Shown: positions 25,960-33,991, counted from the first letter of the stretch. The stretch: DNA of 64,000 nt from Rhizobium sp. BK251 (GCF_004345245.1 NZ_SLUQ01000007.1:434001-498000), one strand, 5' to 3'. The notes: a model not told the origin generated them from the sequence alone. Numbers and translations are program-made.

Positions 25960-26321
25960 AGTCCCAACTCCTGTTCGATTGATTGGGCGACGGTGCGGAG
26001 TCGGTCGATCCAGTACGGAATAACCAAATCTGTGTGCGCGCCGTTGTTGTTGAGGTCCACGCGTTTAGCGTCCTTCGTCGCGCCGTTCATTGCCGCCAGC
26101 GCCTCGCGGAGTTTGGCTTCGAGGCGGTTGGCGCGTTCCTGCTCATCAAGGTATGCTTTATAAGCTGTGGTGCTTCCCTTGATCTCAGTTCGCAGTGCAT
26201 CGAGCGCCTTTGCGAGAGCGGCTTCAAGCTCACGGATGCGGGCGGAAGGGTCGGAAGTCGGAACAACTGTGCCTTTTTCCGGAACAGGAACAAAAGCGGA
26301 GTTCTCATTGTGTTCGGTCAT
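25956..26321 (-). CDS. Phage hypothetical coiled-coil protein
   Basis: 121 residues. Residues about 25-85 are a long amphipathic helix (ARIRELEAALAKALDALRTE and EQERANRLEAKLREALAAMN). The tail ends DRLRTVAQSIEQELGL. No function recognised. It overlaps its neighbours by four bases on each side. Confidence 0.6.
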   Translation of the reverse strand: MTEHNENSAFVPVPEKGTVVPTSDPSARIRELEAALAKALDALRTEIKGSTTAYKAYLDEQERANRLEAKLREALAAMNGATKDAKRVDLNNNGAHTDLVIPYWIDRLRTVAQSIEQELGL

Positions 26322-27691
26322 GCTGCTCTCCGTATCTTGAGAATGCCCGTGGGCACGTTCGTTCCTGCTTCCGAGAAGCTACCGACCGGCAAATCGGTCC
26401 ACTGGCCATCAAGCTCTTGATGGTCGTAGTGAGCGGTTGCCGGCAGGATCGACACGAGCGAGCCGCCAGGCTTCAGGAACTGCAGGGCGTGGCGAACATG
26501 CTTGACGTAGTGGCGCCCATAGAACGGCGGGTTCATCACCACGAAATCAAACTCGGGTCGTGCCGGCTGTTCGAGGAAATTTCCGGTCAACACCGAATGG
26601 CCCTTGGCTCTGGCTTCCGCGGCGCGACCGGCATGAACCTCGATTCCGAACGGGCGGCAACCACGGGCGCGGAGCTCGTCTAGAATGCGACCGTCACCAC
26701 AGGAAGGCTCAAGGACGCGATATGCTGGCGCATCCGACCGGCTGTAGTCGCGCGGCGCATAAATGCCGGCAGCATCAAGAGCGCGCGCTATAACGTCCTT
26801 TGGTGACCAGTAGAACTGCAGATCTTTCGATACCGCGGTGCTTGCCTGGGGCTTGGCGTCTTCCTCTTCGGCATCAGGCAGAACGTCGCCGTAGAACTCC
26901 GCAAGCGCCCGGTTGATATCGAGCAATGCTTGCGGACCGAAATAGAGATGCCCGTTACCATTTTCATAGCGCTTTAGCCACACATCGCGGCCTATCACTT
27001 TCACCGTCTTAGGGTCACGCTCACGCTCGTATTTCGACTGGCTTAGGTCCGGTTGCTCGCTATCTTCGAGAAGGGCATTGCCATCTGACAGGATCAGCGA
27101 AAGGTCGTCATGCGACAGCAGCGGCTTTCCTTGGTAGGCAGCAAGAGCATTGATGATGTCCCGCAGCTTGTCGCGCCCATAGCTGCCAAACGAATTGCCA
27201 TAGGCGCCGACGCCTTGGATTATCACACGCTTGGGCAGACCCTTGACGCCGATCTTGACTTTGCTGTGAGACCTATAGGCCGGGTCTAGGGAAGCGAAGC
27301 ATTCGGCCAGGCCCCGGAGAATATGAGAACGAGGGTTCTCCAGATAGGGACCAAAGGTAGCCTTAGCATTATCGAACGTCAGATCCGGAGGGTCGGCAAG
27401 CGTGCGTTCGAAAAGGCGCTTATCGTTGGCGCTCGCGATCTGGTCGATGTTAAGGCGGCTATATAAGGCCTTCCATCCCGATTGCAGTAAGTTCTTGCGC
27501 ATCTCATTGGCATAAACATAAGCTCGCCCACGCAGAACCGGGTTAACGTAGGTTCCCATGATGGTGCCTGCCATTTCTATGGCTCTACATGCATATTCAT
27601 AAGCCTTAATGGCTTTGTCGACGTTGGCGCTCTTCTCGTCGTACTCTTCGATGAGGTCGGCGACGGTGCGTTGACGTGCTGGAAGGTTCAT
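26318..27691 (-). CDS. DUF4942-type protein with DNA methyltransferase domain
   Basis: 457 residues. The N-terminal about 290 residues resemble the DUF4942 family seen in phages and integrative elements (GRAYVYANEMRKNLLQSGWK, IIQGVGAYGNSFGSYG). The C-terminal domain is a class I methyltransferase with motif I VLEPSCGDGRILDELRARG and motif IV VVMNPPFY, typical of N6-adenine DNA methylases. It probably modifies phage or host DNA, perhaps as protection from restriction. Start at 27691 has GGAGGGCGGGGG upstream. Confidence 0.8.
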   Translation of the reverse strand: MNLPARQRTVADLIEEYDEKSANVDKAIKAYEYACRAIEMAGTIMGTYVNPVLRGRAYVYANEMRKNLLQSGWKALYSRLNIDQIASANDKRLFERTLADPPDLTFDNAKATFGPYLENPRSHILRGLAECFASLDPAYRSHSKVKIGVKGLPKRVIIQGVGAYGNSFGSYGRDKLRDIINALAAYQGKPLLSHDDLSLILSDGNALLEDSEQPDLSQSKYERERDPKTVKVIGRDVWLKRYENGNGHLYFGPQALLDINRALAEFYGDVLPDAEEEDAKPQASTAVSKDLQFYWSPKDVIARALDAAGIYAPRDYSRSDAPAYRVLEPSCGDGRILDELRARGCRPFGIEVHAGRAAEARAKGHSVLTGNFLEQPARPEFDFVVMNPPFYGRHYVKHVRHALQFLKPGGSLVSILPATAHYDHQELDGQWTDLPVGSFSEAGTNVPTGILKIRRAA

Positions 27692-27975
27692 GCCCCCGCC
27701 CTCCGCCTGCACGCGTCATAAGCCGCCTTCAGGTTTCCAACGGTGATATCCAGCCCTGAGAACGGCTTGGAGTCCAAGGGAAGGGCTTTGTACTCAGCTT
27801 CGCGGCGCTCGTATTCCGCAGCGAACGGCTCCAATGCGTCCGCGCATGCCCGCATCCTGCGTATCTCGCGCTCTTGCTCTGTGGGGCGTGTGGAGGCGAG
27901 AGGGGCGGTGAGCTTGCGCTGGTGGGCCTGTGCGGCCTGAAGTGCCTGGATGCGGTCGAGGGATTCGTGGTTCAT
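27688..27975 (-). CDS. Phage hypothetical helical protein
   Basis: 95 residues, mainly helical and charged (QEREIRRMRACADALEPFAA, EYERREAEYKALP), ending NLKAAYDACRRRAGA. ATGA overlap with the DUF4942 gene. No function recognised. Confidence 0.55.
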   Translation of the reverse strand: MNHESLDRIQALQAAQAHQRKLTAPLASTRPTEQEREIRRMRACADALEPFAAEYERREAEYKALPLDSKPFSGLDITVGNLKAAYDACRRRAGA

Positions 27976-27983
27976 GGCGCGCC

Positions 27984-28424
27984 TCAATCCGTGTACGCGA
28001 TGTAGGTGAACTTGCCGCCACCGAAGCTCTCAAAGCGACCGCCGAATGTGCCTTGGACGCGCGCAACGACTTCCTCGCGCGTCGTTCCTGATGGATAGAC
28101 GCCTTCGACCTTCTGAGAACTGTTGGTGTGTGCACTGATGTGGTAGTCGATCTTGGTCGGGTCCAAGACGCGACGAACCTTTTCCACATAAGGGAATGGG
28201 TTCAGGTAGATCGTGCCCTCGGCCTGAACTACAAGATCCTTCTCCGCTTCCCAGCCGCACGCCTCGCAATATTCGCGTGGGTCAGTGCAGTAGCTGCATG
28301 GCGGGTTTATGTGGCAGGAGCAGCATCTGTCGGAAGCATGCTCTTCGATGATGCCGGCGCAACCTTTTCGCCCGCACTTTTCACCAGCCAACCAGCCAAC
28401 TTCTTCGCATGCAATCTTGCTCAT
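27984..28424 (-). CDS. Phage cysteine-rich protein
   Basis: 146 residues from ATG 28424. The first 65 residues hold many cysteines (MSKIACEEVGWLAGEKCGRK, CCSCHINPPCSYCTDP, YCEACGW), probably two zinc sites. The rest is an alpha-beta part with THTNSS-like polar loops. It may bind nucleic acid, but no family is certain. Overlaps the next gene by four bases. Confidence 0.6.
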   Translation of the reverse strand: MSKIACEEVGWLAGEKCGRKGCAGIIEEHASDRCCSCHINPPCSYCTDPREYCEACGWEAEKDLVVQAEGTIYLNPFPYVEKVRRVLDPTKIDYHISAHTNSSQKVEGVYPSGTTREEVVARVQGTFGGRFESFGGGKFTYIAYTD

Positions 28425-28840
28425 GCCAAATCCCTCGAAGGTAGCCGCTCGGACACAGCCAAGCCGGACAGGATGCGAGACTTGGCGCGCTCGGTCGCCT
28501 CGTACTCGTCGTAGTCGCTGAAAATCCCAAAGAGCGTGTTCGCCAGTTCGTGCGGGTTGATGCCGACCGAGTCCCAATAGGCTCGCTCGTTCATGGAGTG
28601 CTGGCGGTCGTGCTCTGATTTGCACAGCGGGAGTGCAAACCGGTCCGGGGCCTTGGTGCCCTTTGCGCGGCCGTAGTGGCCGTGCCACGGCGCCGAGAAT
28701 GACACGTGAGCAGCTTCAACGACCGACTGGCCTGTGACGACGCACGGAAGCGTGTGAAGCCATGCGAGGTAGTCCTTGCGCTTGCCCGGGCGCCTGTGCG
28801 GAACCGGCTCTATTTTCGTGTGAGCGACGCGGAAGGCCAT
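28421..28840 (-). CDS. Phage HNH/DUF968-like nuclease (Ref-like)
   Basis: 139 residues. The pattern YLAWLHTLPCVVTGQSVVEA, AHVSF, then LPLCKSEHDRQHSMNERAYW follows the DUF968 / Ref-type HNH group, with Cys and His positions suited to a zinc and metal site. Ref proteins are RecA-dependent nucleases in phage P1; similar proteins occur among phage recombination genes. Start at ATG 28840; a GTG at 28843 is also possible. Confidence 0.7.
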   Translation of the reverse strand: MAFRVAHTKIEPVPHRRPGKRKDYLAWLHTLPCVVTGQSVVEAAHVSFSAPWHGHYGRAKGTKAPDRFALPLCKSEHDRQHSMNERAYWDSVGINPHELANTLFGIFSDYDEYEATERAKSRILSGLAVSERLPSRDLA

Positions 28841-29025
28841 CACGACAGCCCTCCCAGATAAGCGAAGCCCCAAGCCATCGAGCCGAAGACGACGAAGATG
28901 CCGAGGCCGGTTACGACCTGGCCCGGGCTCATGGTCTTGGCCTTGAAGATTGCGACGAGAAGGCAAGGAACGCCGACGAGCATGCATCCGATAGCCATGG
29001 AGTAGGCGATGATGGAGGCGATCAC
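28840..29025 (-). CDS. Small phage membrane protein
   Basis: 61 residues from GTG 29025, preceded by GGAGG at 11 bp. Two membrane helices are visible (MAIGCMLVGVPCLLVAIF and VVTGLGIFVVFGSMAWGFAY), with a short polar loop KAKTMSPG. Its role is unknown. The first TGA base overlaps the next ATG. Confidence 0.6.
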   Translation of the reverse strand: MIASIIAYSMAIGCMLVGVPCLLVAIFKAKTMSPGQVVTGLGIFVVFGSMAWGFAYLGGLS

Positions 29026-29528
29026 GGCGCACCTCCGATCGCTTCCGGATGGATGCACCCGTTCGGAGTCCAGTCTGCTTGCTTGTAACAACGGTACTCG
29101 TCGTGACCTTCGACATGGTAGCAGGTGGCACACACCGCCCGGGCCGGCTCGTCGAGGGCCTGCATGTTGGCGGGGCGAACCTTGATCAGAAGGGAGTCAT
29201 TCTTCTTGAAGACATAGGAAGCTTCGATGCCCTCATTCGAGGCGTCCTTGCCCCTGTCTACCTGGACGACGAACTTAGATCCTCGTTCCCTGATTACAGT
29301 TCCGTGGAAGACGAGGGGAAGCTCGCTGGAGTTGTCGTAGTCGTCAGTTTCCCACATGGACCAAGAGAACGAGACACGCTGTCCAGGGTAAAAGAACGCC
29401 TGTCGCTCGGGGCATTTGAATTTCACGCTATAAACCGCGTTGCCCTTCAAAGCCCTCTGAAGGGCTGATCGACGCTCACAAGCGGACTTATCTAAAGCGC
29501 AGTTGAGGCATGTAGCATAGTGGGTCAT
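29022..29528 (-). CDS. Phage hypothetical protein with cysteine pairs
   Basis: 168 residues. N-terminal CLNC...C and C-terminal CATC...C sets (THYATCLNCALDKSACERR; AVCATCYHVEG, CYKQADW, GCIHPE) flank a beta-rich middle (RVSFSWSMWETDDYDN). The cysteines could form one zinc site between the ends. Overlaps recT by four bases. Function unknown. Confidence 0.55.
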   Translation of the reverse strand: MTHYATCLNCALDKSACERRSALQRALKGNAVYSVKFKCPERQAFFYPGQRVSFSWSMWETDDYDNSSELPLVFHGTVIRERGSKFVVQVDRGKDASNEGIEASYVFKKNDSLLIKVRPANMQALDEPARAVCATCYHVEGHDEYRCYKQADWTPNGCIHPEAIGGAP

Positions 29529-30784
29529 GCCGCACCTCCGATCTCGCTCTGCTCGACACCAAGCACTTCAGCCATGAACGAGATCGCCGCAGCGCGTGTC
29601 CGCTTGCCGTTGATCACCGCGCGCGCTGCCAGAGACAGACTCTCCAGCTTCGGCCATACCTCGGCCGGCAGCATGTCGCGCCAGTCCAGTTCGCGGGCTT
29701 CCAGATCCGGAACGCGCTTCAGGTCGATGACGCGATTGCAGAACGCGACGAGGGTTGTTCGGTCGTCATCGGAAAGATTGGAGTCCACCGGCGTGAGGGA
29801 GGAGAGAGGGGAGCCGGTGGACTCTTCATCTGACGGAGAAGCGGGGACATCTCCGTCAGTCTCCGACGCAGGAGGAGGGGCGTCGGATTCGGGTGTTTCG
29901 TTGTCGGTCAGTATTTCGCCCGTCAGAGCGCTTGCTGTCTCGGAATGGACGAATGAGGCATCGAAGCCTTCTTCGCGCCCTGGGGCAACCTTGTCGTCAG
30001 GAGTGATATTCTTCGCTGCCTTCAACCGATCAGCCAGGGTTGGCCTCGCGTCCTGATCCTGGGTCAGCTCGTACATGCCGTTGTCGCGCTGCAGCAGGTC
30101 ATGGATATCGACCGACAGCGGCAGCCGCTTCGCCAGTCGGCGGATAGCGGACTTCTTGGCCATCTCTTCCCACCAGTCAGCCCACGGACCGCGATCCTTC
30201 TGCTTGGAGACGTTTCGGATCTTCTCGACGTCCTTTGCTGAAAGCGGCTCGACATAGACTGCGCCGTCGGTCGTGGTCGCCATCGCGAAGACACGACGCA
30301 CGACGTTCTGATCCTGATCTTCGGCCGGCTCGTACTCGATGTGCTCGCCGGTGTCGTCGATCCACGTCCGGAAATGATCGCCGCCGTAAACGACGCGAGC
30401 GGTCAGCATCTTGATATCGCCGGACTGATGGACGCGCTTGATGATGCCGCCCACCATGGGCATCCATTGCACCGCCTTGACCCAAACGTCCTTCCCGTTG
30501 TCCTTCACCTTGGTGTTGAAGACGACGAAGGCACCTTCGCGCTTGTCCGGCAGAAGGCCGTCCTGTGCAGCTCGGATAGCCGACTCCATGAGCGACTTGC
30601 GATCTGCCTTGAGGATGTCCGGATCGGAGACGACGGCGGTCATGACGACGCGCTGGAACTTCTCCGGCTTGATGTGCGACGGTAGGGCGGCCGCGAACTG
30701 GTCGGCCATCTTGTCGAGCTCCACGCGGAACTGCTGAGACGGCGATAGCTGCTTGTTGTCGTCGGTGCGGGCGATCTGGTTCAT
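29525..30784 (-). CDS. recT: RecT-family single-strand annealing protein
   Basis: 419 residues. The N-terminal about 250 residues are a RecT core (FQRVVMTAVVSDPDILKADR, SAIRAAQDGLLPDKREGAFV, WMPMVGGIIKRV). A polar, acidic linker (about 285-330) and a C-terminal helical domain follow. RecT anneals complementary single strands in phage recombination and works with a 5'-3' exonuclease. The exonuclease gene lies immediately upstream at 30788. Confidence 0.9.
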   Translation of the reverse strand: MNQIARTDDNKQLSPSQQFRVELDKMADQFAAALPSHIKPEKFQRVVMTAVVSDPDILKADRKSLMESAIRAAQDGLLPDKREGAFVVFNTKVKDNGKDVWVKAVQWMPMVGGIIKRVHQSGDIKMLTARVVYGGDHFRTWIDDTGEHIEYEPAEDQDQNVVRRVFAMATTTDGAVYVEPLSAKDVEKIRNVSKQKDRGPWADWWEEMAKKSAIRRLAKRLPLSVDIHDLLQRDNGMYELTQDQDARPTLADRLKAAKNITPDDKVAPGREEGFDASFVHSETASALTGEILTDNETPESDAPPPASETDGDVPASPSDEESTGSPLSSLTPVDSNLSDDDRTTLVAFCNRVIDLKRVPDLEARELDWRDMLPAEVWPKLESLSLAARAVINGKRTRAAAISFMAEVLGVEQSEIGGAA

Positions 30785-30787
30785 GGG

Positions 30788-31792
30788 TTATGCCGCCTCC
30801 TGGCGCTCTGCGATGTCGAGGAAGTTGTCGAGGCGTTCTTTGGCCCAGACCTTCATCTGGATTCGGCGCTCGCCGTCGTTGAAAGGTCGGGCGCCAGGCC
30901 ACTCGCCGGCGTCGAGGCAATTGCGGATCGTGCGAAGGCACCAACGGACCGCACGCTCGCCGCGGTCTATGTCGAACTCGTCGATCTCGACATGCGCTGT
31001 ATCCGGGACGTCGTCGTTGAGGACGTAGAGGAGCGTGAAGGTGTCGAACGGCATTCCGAGGCCACGGCAGACCATGCGAGTGATTGCCGCCTGCAGGTAG
31101 TAGCCGGCGTCGAAGATCTGGCGCTCGAGGAAATCCTCGTCGAACTTGCTCGCCGTCTTCAGGTCGCTGTAGACGCCGTCGACATTCGGGAGCGCGTCGG
31201 GCCGAGCTCGAAGCCAGATCCCCGTTTCCGGATCCTTCCAGAACATCGATCGTTCGATGCGACCATTGAGAAGACCGAGCTTGATGAGAGGGTAGGTCTT
31301 GGCGTCGGCATGGATGCGCTTGATCCGGTCGAACTGCTCGGCCGTGATGATCGTCTTTCCTTCGGCCACGAGTGCATCGCGCCAGTCCCGAGCTTCCTTG
31401 GTCCGGTAGTCCGGATATTTTTCCGGGCGGATGCAGAAGCGCTCTTCGAACACCTCGTCGCCAAGCAGGAGGCAGTGCGCCGCCTTGCCGAAATCGAGCG
31501 CGGCCGTCGTCTCTTGCTCGATGTGATCCGGGTTCCACTTCCAGCGGCCCCAGAATGCCTTTGGCGAGCCGCCATGCGCGGGAAGCAGCCACTTCAGCGC
31601 GCTCTTCGATACCGACGGTCCGTCTAGCAAATCACGCTTGCCGTGGTAGTCATCCAGGCTGATGCCTGAATAGACGCCGCTGAGCTTGATCGTGGATCCG
31701 CTCCACTTCCGCTCGCCCTTGAGGCCGGCGATCATTCCACCGATCGTTGAGCCGACGCTCTGGAAACTGTCCTTGTCGATGATCTTATCCAC
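30788..31792 (-). CDS. PD-(D/E)XK exonuclease (RecE/DUF3799 type)
   Basis: 334 residues. The nuclease signature is visible: ALDFGKAAHCLLLGDEVFEE (GxxxH), then IWLRARPDALPNVDGVYSDL with D...DLKTA (RPD...DLK) as the catalytic core, and QAAITRMVC for the QxxxY-like helix. This matches the RecE/lambda-exonuclease-type domain of DUF3799. It would resect double-strand ends for the RecT protein encoded next to it. Confidence 0.88.
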   Translation of the reverse strand: MDKIIDKDSFQSVGSTIGGMIAGLKGERKWSGSTIKLSGVYSGISLDDYHGKRDLLDGPSVSKSALKWLLPAHGGSPKAFWGRWKWNPDHIEQETTAALDFGKAAHCLLLGDEVFEERFCIRPEKYPDYRTKEARDWRDALVAEGKTIITAEQFDRIKRIHADAKTYPLIKLGLLNGRIERSMFWKDPETGIWLRARPDALPNVDGVYSDLKTASKFDEDFLERQIFDAGYYLQAAITRMVCRGLGMPFDTFTLLYVLNDDVPDTAHVEIDEFDIDRGERAVRWCLRTIRNCLDAGEWPGARPFNDGERRIQMKVWAKERLDNFLDIAERQEAA

Positions 31793-31807
31793 GGAAGCGA
31801 TCTCCGG

Positions 31808-32014
31808 TTAGATGTTGAACGCAGCCCATGCGCCGAGGGCAAAGCAGACCACGGCAGACAGGGTGAAAGCGTAGATGCGGTTGAGGAGGCGGAGCTTTTC
31901 GAACGTCGCGGCCTGTATCCCGGCGTTGGCTCTTGCAAGCCGTACCGTCGGGCTCTGGCATTGGCCGGGAGAGCAGCGGCAGCCGTCGAAGGCGCGGAGG
32001 GTACATTCCGTCAT
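31808..32014 (-). CDS. Small phage membrane protein with cysteine head
   Basis: 68 residues from ATG 32014. A cysteine-rich N-terminus (MTECTLRAFDGCRCSPGQCQ) is followed by a basic helix and one C-terminal membrane helix (IYAFTLSAVVCFALGAWAAF). Similar small proteins accompany recET-type genes in rhizobial phages; role unknown. Confidence 0.6.
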   Translation of the reverse strand: MTECTLRAFDGCRCSPGQCQSPTVRLARANAGIQAATFEKLRLLNRIYAFTLSAVVCFALGAWAAFNI

Positions 32015-32313
32015 AGCGGCGACCTCCAAATTGGGGCCGTCTCGACAAAATCCTTGGCTTTTTGGAAGCCGCAGTTGGCGAGATATTCCATGCCCCACGC
32101 CTCGAGCGCATCACGCCAGCTGAATTTGCTGCCGCCGTACGGCTTCTTGGCGCAGCTCTCGTGAATGCAGCGCGTAGCTTTCCCAACGACGCGAGCCATG
32201 ATGACCGCATCACCTTCCGCAATGATTTTTCGGCAGCACTGGCAGCGGTGACTGTGCTTCCTACGGTCGGACGCGTAGGTCATCGACCAGAATGGCTTGG
32301 GCATCTCAGACAT
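32011..32313 (-). CDS. Phage protein with zinc-ribbon-like motif
   Basis: 100 residues from ATG 32313. A CQCC...CIHESC arrangement (HSHRCQCCRKIIAEGDAVIM, RCIHESCAKK) suggests one zinc site, and a helical C-terminus follows (WRDALEAWGMEYLANCGF). Its start lies inside the gene upstream (stop 32306) by 8 bp. Function unknown. Confidence 0.6.
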   Translation of the reverse strand: MSEMPKPFWSMTYASDRRKHSHRCQCCRKIIAEGDAVIMARVVGKATRCIHESCAKKPYGGSKFSWRDALEAWGMEYLANCGFQKAKDFVETAPIWRSPL

Positions 32314-32689
32314 GGAACATCGCCCCCATGACCGGCTCTTCGCGCGTGGCGTCGTAGATGCTGGGTGCGGCGCGCTTGCCGAGCGACTGCGCTTTGGAGA
32401 AAAGGTGAGGGAACGCCTCGGTGACGGCGCCCTCATAATCCTCGCGGCCGGCGTCGTAGACCATCATGTCGGCGCCGGCGGAAATCGCGAGAAGGCGCAG
32501 GTTGTTCATGAGAGTGACCTGCAGATCCTCGAAGACTTCCGCGTTGTCCGCTTCCGTCGAGTACGTGGTCGAGAACTGCATCCCGGCCTTCGCGACCCAC
32601 AGGATCATCTCGTTGAACCGCGGGTCGAGCTTCATTTCACGAAGGCCGTTCATGAAGTCCGGGGTGACGAAGTTGTAGCTGGAGATCAT
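32306..32689 (-). CDS. First gene of the leftward phage operon, hypothetical
   Basis: 127 residues, MISSYNFVTPDFMNGLREMK onward, with mixed helix and strand and no recognised motif. A GAGGGAG sequence lies upstream of ATG 32689. It begins about 50 nt after the predicted start of the leftward promoter, so it is the first product of the early leftward transcript. Confidence 0.65.
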   Translation of the reverse strand: MISSYNFVTPDFMNGLREMKLDPRFNEMILWVAKAGMQFSTTYSTEADNAEVFEDLQVTLMNNLRLLAISAGADMMVYDAGREDYEGAVTEAFPHLFSKAQSLGKRAAPSIYDATREEPVMGAMFHV

Positions 32690-32747
32690 TGCCTTGCTCC
32701 CTCTGCGCTGCCCGGTCCGTGATCGGTTCGGGTTGCTGTTGAGGAGG

Positions 32748-32777
32748 ACTATAATGGGCTTTGTCCCATTGCGTCAA
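32748..32777 (-). promoter_or_regulatory. Predicted leftward early promoter (PL-like)
   Basis: Reading the minus strand: TTGACG (32777-32772), 18-bp spacer, TATAGT (32753-32748). The operator at 32754-32769 fills the spacer. The promoter would start transcription near 32741 for the leftward operon. Confidence 0.65.
32754..32769. promoter_or_regulatory. Phage operator copy 1
   Basis: ATGGGCTTTGTCCCAT, perfect 5-bp arms ATGGG/CCCAT around 6 bp. Lies inside the leftward promoter spacer and also covers the ATG of the rightward winged-helix gene. Confidence 0.7.
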
Positions 32778-33122
32778 GAGAAAAGATGGGATAAATCCCA
32801 TTGCATGCTACAAAGAAACGACAACGGCGAATCTGCTGCAGCCTTCTACGAGAAGCGCAGGAAGTGGTTGGACTTCATCTGTGAGGTGGATGGACTGACC
32901 GATCGGGCCTTCCGCGTCGGCTATTGGCTGGCCAAACGGATGAACGGCGACGACCAGTGCTGCTGGTATACGCAGCGCGAGGTAGCCAAGAGAATGGGGC
33001 TATCCGAAGACAAGGTCATCCGAGCTGTAATGGAGCTCGAAGACAAGGGCGTCTTGATCGTTGTCAGGTCACATCGAAAACCGAACTACTACCACATCCG
33101 GTTGCCGTTCGACTTTGGCTAG
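32754..33122 (+). CDS. Phage winged-helix DNA-binding protein
   Basis: 122 residues if started at ATG 32754, which has GAGGAGG 6 bp upstream. An alternative ATG at 32805 lacks a ribosome-binding site but would exclude the operators from the coding part. Residues about 45-115 form a MarR-like winged helix (FICEVDGLTDRAFRVGYWLA, WYTQREVAKRMGLSEDKVIR, GVLIVVRSHRKPNYYHIRLP), the type found in phage replication or regulatory proteins. It is the only rightward gene between the leftward operon and the leftward repressor, so it may act in the switch or in replication control. Confidence 0.75.
   Translation: MGFVPLRQEKRWDKSHCMLQRNDNGESAAAFYEKRRKWLDFICEVDGLTDRAFRVGYWLAKRMNGDDQCCWYTQREVAKRMGLSEDKVIRAVMELEDKGVLIVVRSHRKPNYYHIRLPFDFG
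32786..32801. promoter_or_regulatory. Phage operator copy 2
   Basis: ATGGGATAAATCCCAT, with 6-bp perfect arms (ATGGGA/TCCCAT). Centre is 32 bp from copy 1, upstream of the -35 of the leftward promoter. Confidence 0.7.
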
Positions 33123-33125
33123 GGT

Positions 33126-33161
33126 CGCAAATCTGCGGGTCAATAGGGTCGCAGATTTGCG
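33126..33161. repeat. Perfect 12-bp inverted repeat after the winged-helix gene
   Basis: CGCAAATCTGCG (33126-33137) and CGCAGATTTGCG (33150-33161) are exact reverse complements with a 12-nt loop, four bases after the gene's stop. Each arm is also nearly self-complementary, so the region is a doublet of near-palindromes flanked by GGGT...GGGTC. No T run follows. Confidence 0.7.
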
Positions 33162-33247
33162 GGTCCAATATATAAAGCTGAATTTCTAAAGGGTACTTTG
33201 CTTGTTTGAGATTCTTGCTCTGAGGGGAGTAATTGGAAGGGTGGGGA

Positions 33248-33913
33248 TCAGAAGTTTATTGGCTTCCAAGACCCAGTAACAAGACCCTTGATGACGAACT
33301 CCGTCCCCTCATTTCCTTCCAAGCGAATCGGACGGTGAGCGCTATTTGTGCTCATTGGCACCAACATTGGCTCGCCATCGACCATAAACAGGCTCTTCAG
33401 CGTCACTTCGACGAGAGAACCCTGATGCCGCTCGACGTGGAGCACCATTCCTGGCCGAGGCAACAGACCGGTGTCCGCCCAGTTCACGCATGTTACATAA
33501 CTACCATCATCGAACAGCTTGTTCATGCTGTCTCCGACCACGAGAAGCGCATATTGCTGCGCTTGCGGATACCTGCCGTCCCGAGCCATCGGGATCGTCT
33601 CATTCTCGTAACTCTCATCACTTAGCGACACATCCAAAAACGCACCTGCTTGCGCCCTCCCAACGACACGAAGGGTCAGTATATCCGTGATCAGTTGCGG
33701 CTCGCCAATAGGTAGACCAAGCACTTTTCTGATCTTGGTCAAGTTTCCATGAGTTGGGTCTTTGTCACGTTTCAAAGCGTCACGAACCCACGTCTCGCCT
33801 AGCCCAGCCTCTAGCGAAGCGTGCTTCATAGACTTGTCGAGAGCGTTCAGTCGCTCGGCGACCTCGCGCTTCCATTCTGGCCAATCTGGTTGAATTTCGA
33901 TCTTCTTTGTCAT
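33248..33913 (-). CDS. Phage repressor with LexA/CI-type self-cleavage domain
   Basis: 221 residues. An N-terminal helix-turn-helix (about 17-65, RLNALDKSMKHASLEAGLGE) is followed by an S24 peptidase domain. The cleavage site is probably A89-G90 (RAQAGAF), with Ser129 in VVGDSMNK and Lys173 in VEVTLKSL as the catalytic pair. RecA-stimulated self-cleavage would release lysogeny after DNA damage. Start at 33913. It probably binds the ATGGG-N6-CCCAT operators just upstream and at 32754-32801. Confidence 0.88.
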   Translation of the reverse strand: MTKKIEIQPDWPEWKREVAERLNALDKSMKHASLEAGLGETWVRDALKRDKDPTHGNLTKIRKVLGLPIGEPQLITDILTLRVVGRAQAGAFLDVSLSDESYENETIPMARDGRYPQAQQYALLVVGDSMNKLFDDGSYVTCVNWADTGLLPRPGMVLHVERHQGSLVEVTLKSLFMVDGEPMLVPMSTNSAHRPIRLEGNEGTEFVIKGLVTGSWKPINF

Positions 33914-33948
33914 GTTTGATCGATAACTTGTGACGAAAAAAAGGTCAC

Positions 33949-33964
33949 GTGGGTTAAAGCCCAT
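33949..33964. promoter_or_regulatory. Phage operator copy 3
   Basis: GTGGGTTAAAGCCCAT, with one mismatch in the left arm relative to ATGGG-N6-CCCAT. Lies between the repressor gene and the rightward promoter -35. Confidence 0.65.
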
Positions 33965-33991
33965 TGACAAATGGGATAAAGCCCATCTAAT
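33964..33991 (+). promoter_or_regulatory. Predicted rightward early promoter (PR-like)
   Basis: TTGACA (33964-33969), 16-bp spacer, TCTAAT (33986-33991). Transcription should begin near 33998, only a few bases before ATG 34001, so the first message may be nearly leaderless. Confidence 0.7.
33971..33986. promoter_or_regulatory. Phage operator copy 4
   Basis: ATGGGATAAAGCCCAT, perfect 5-bp arms. It fills the spacer of the rightward early promoter; its centre is 22 bp from copy 3. Confidence 0.7.
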
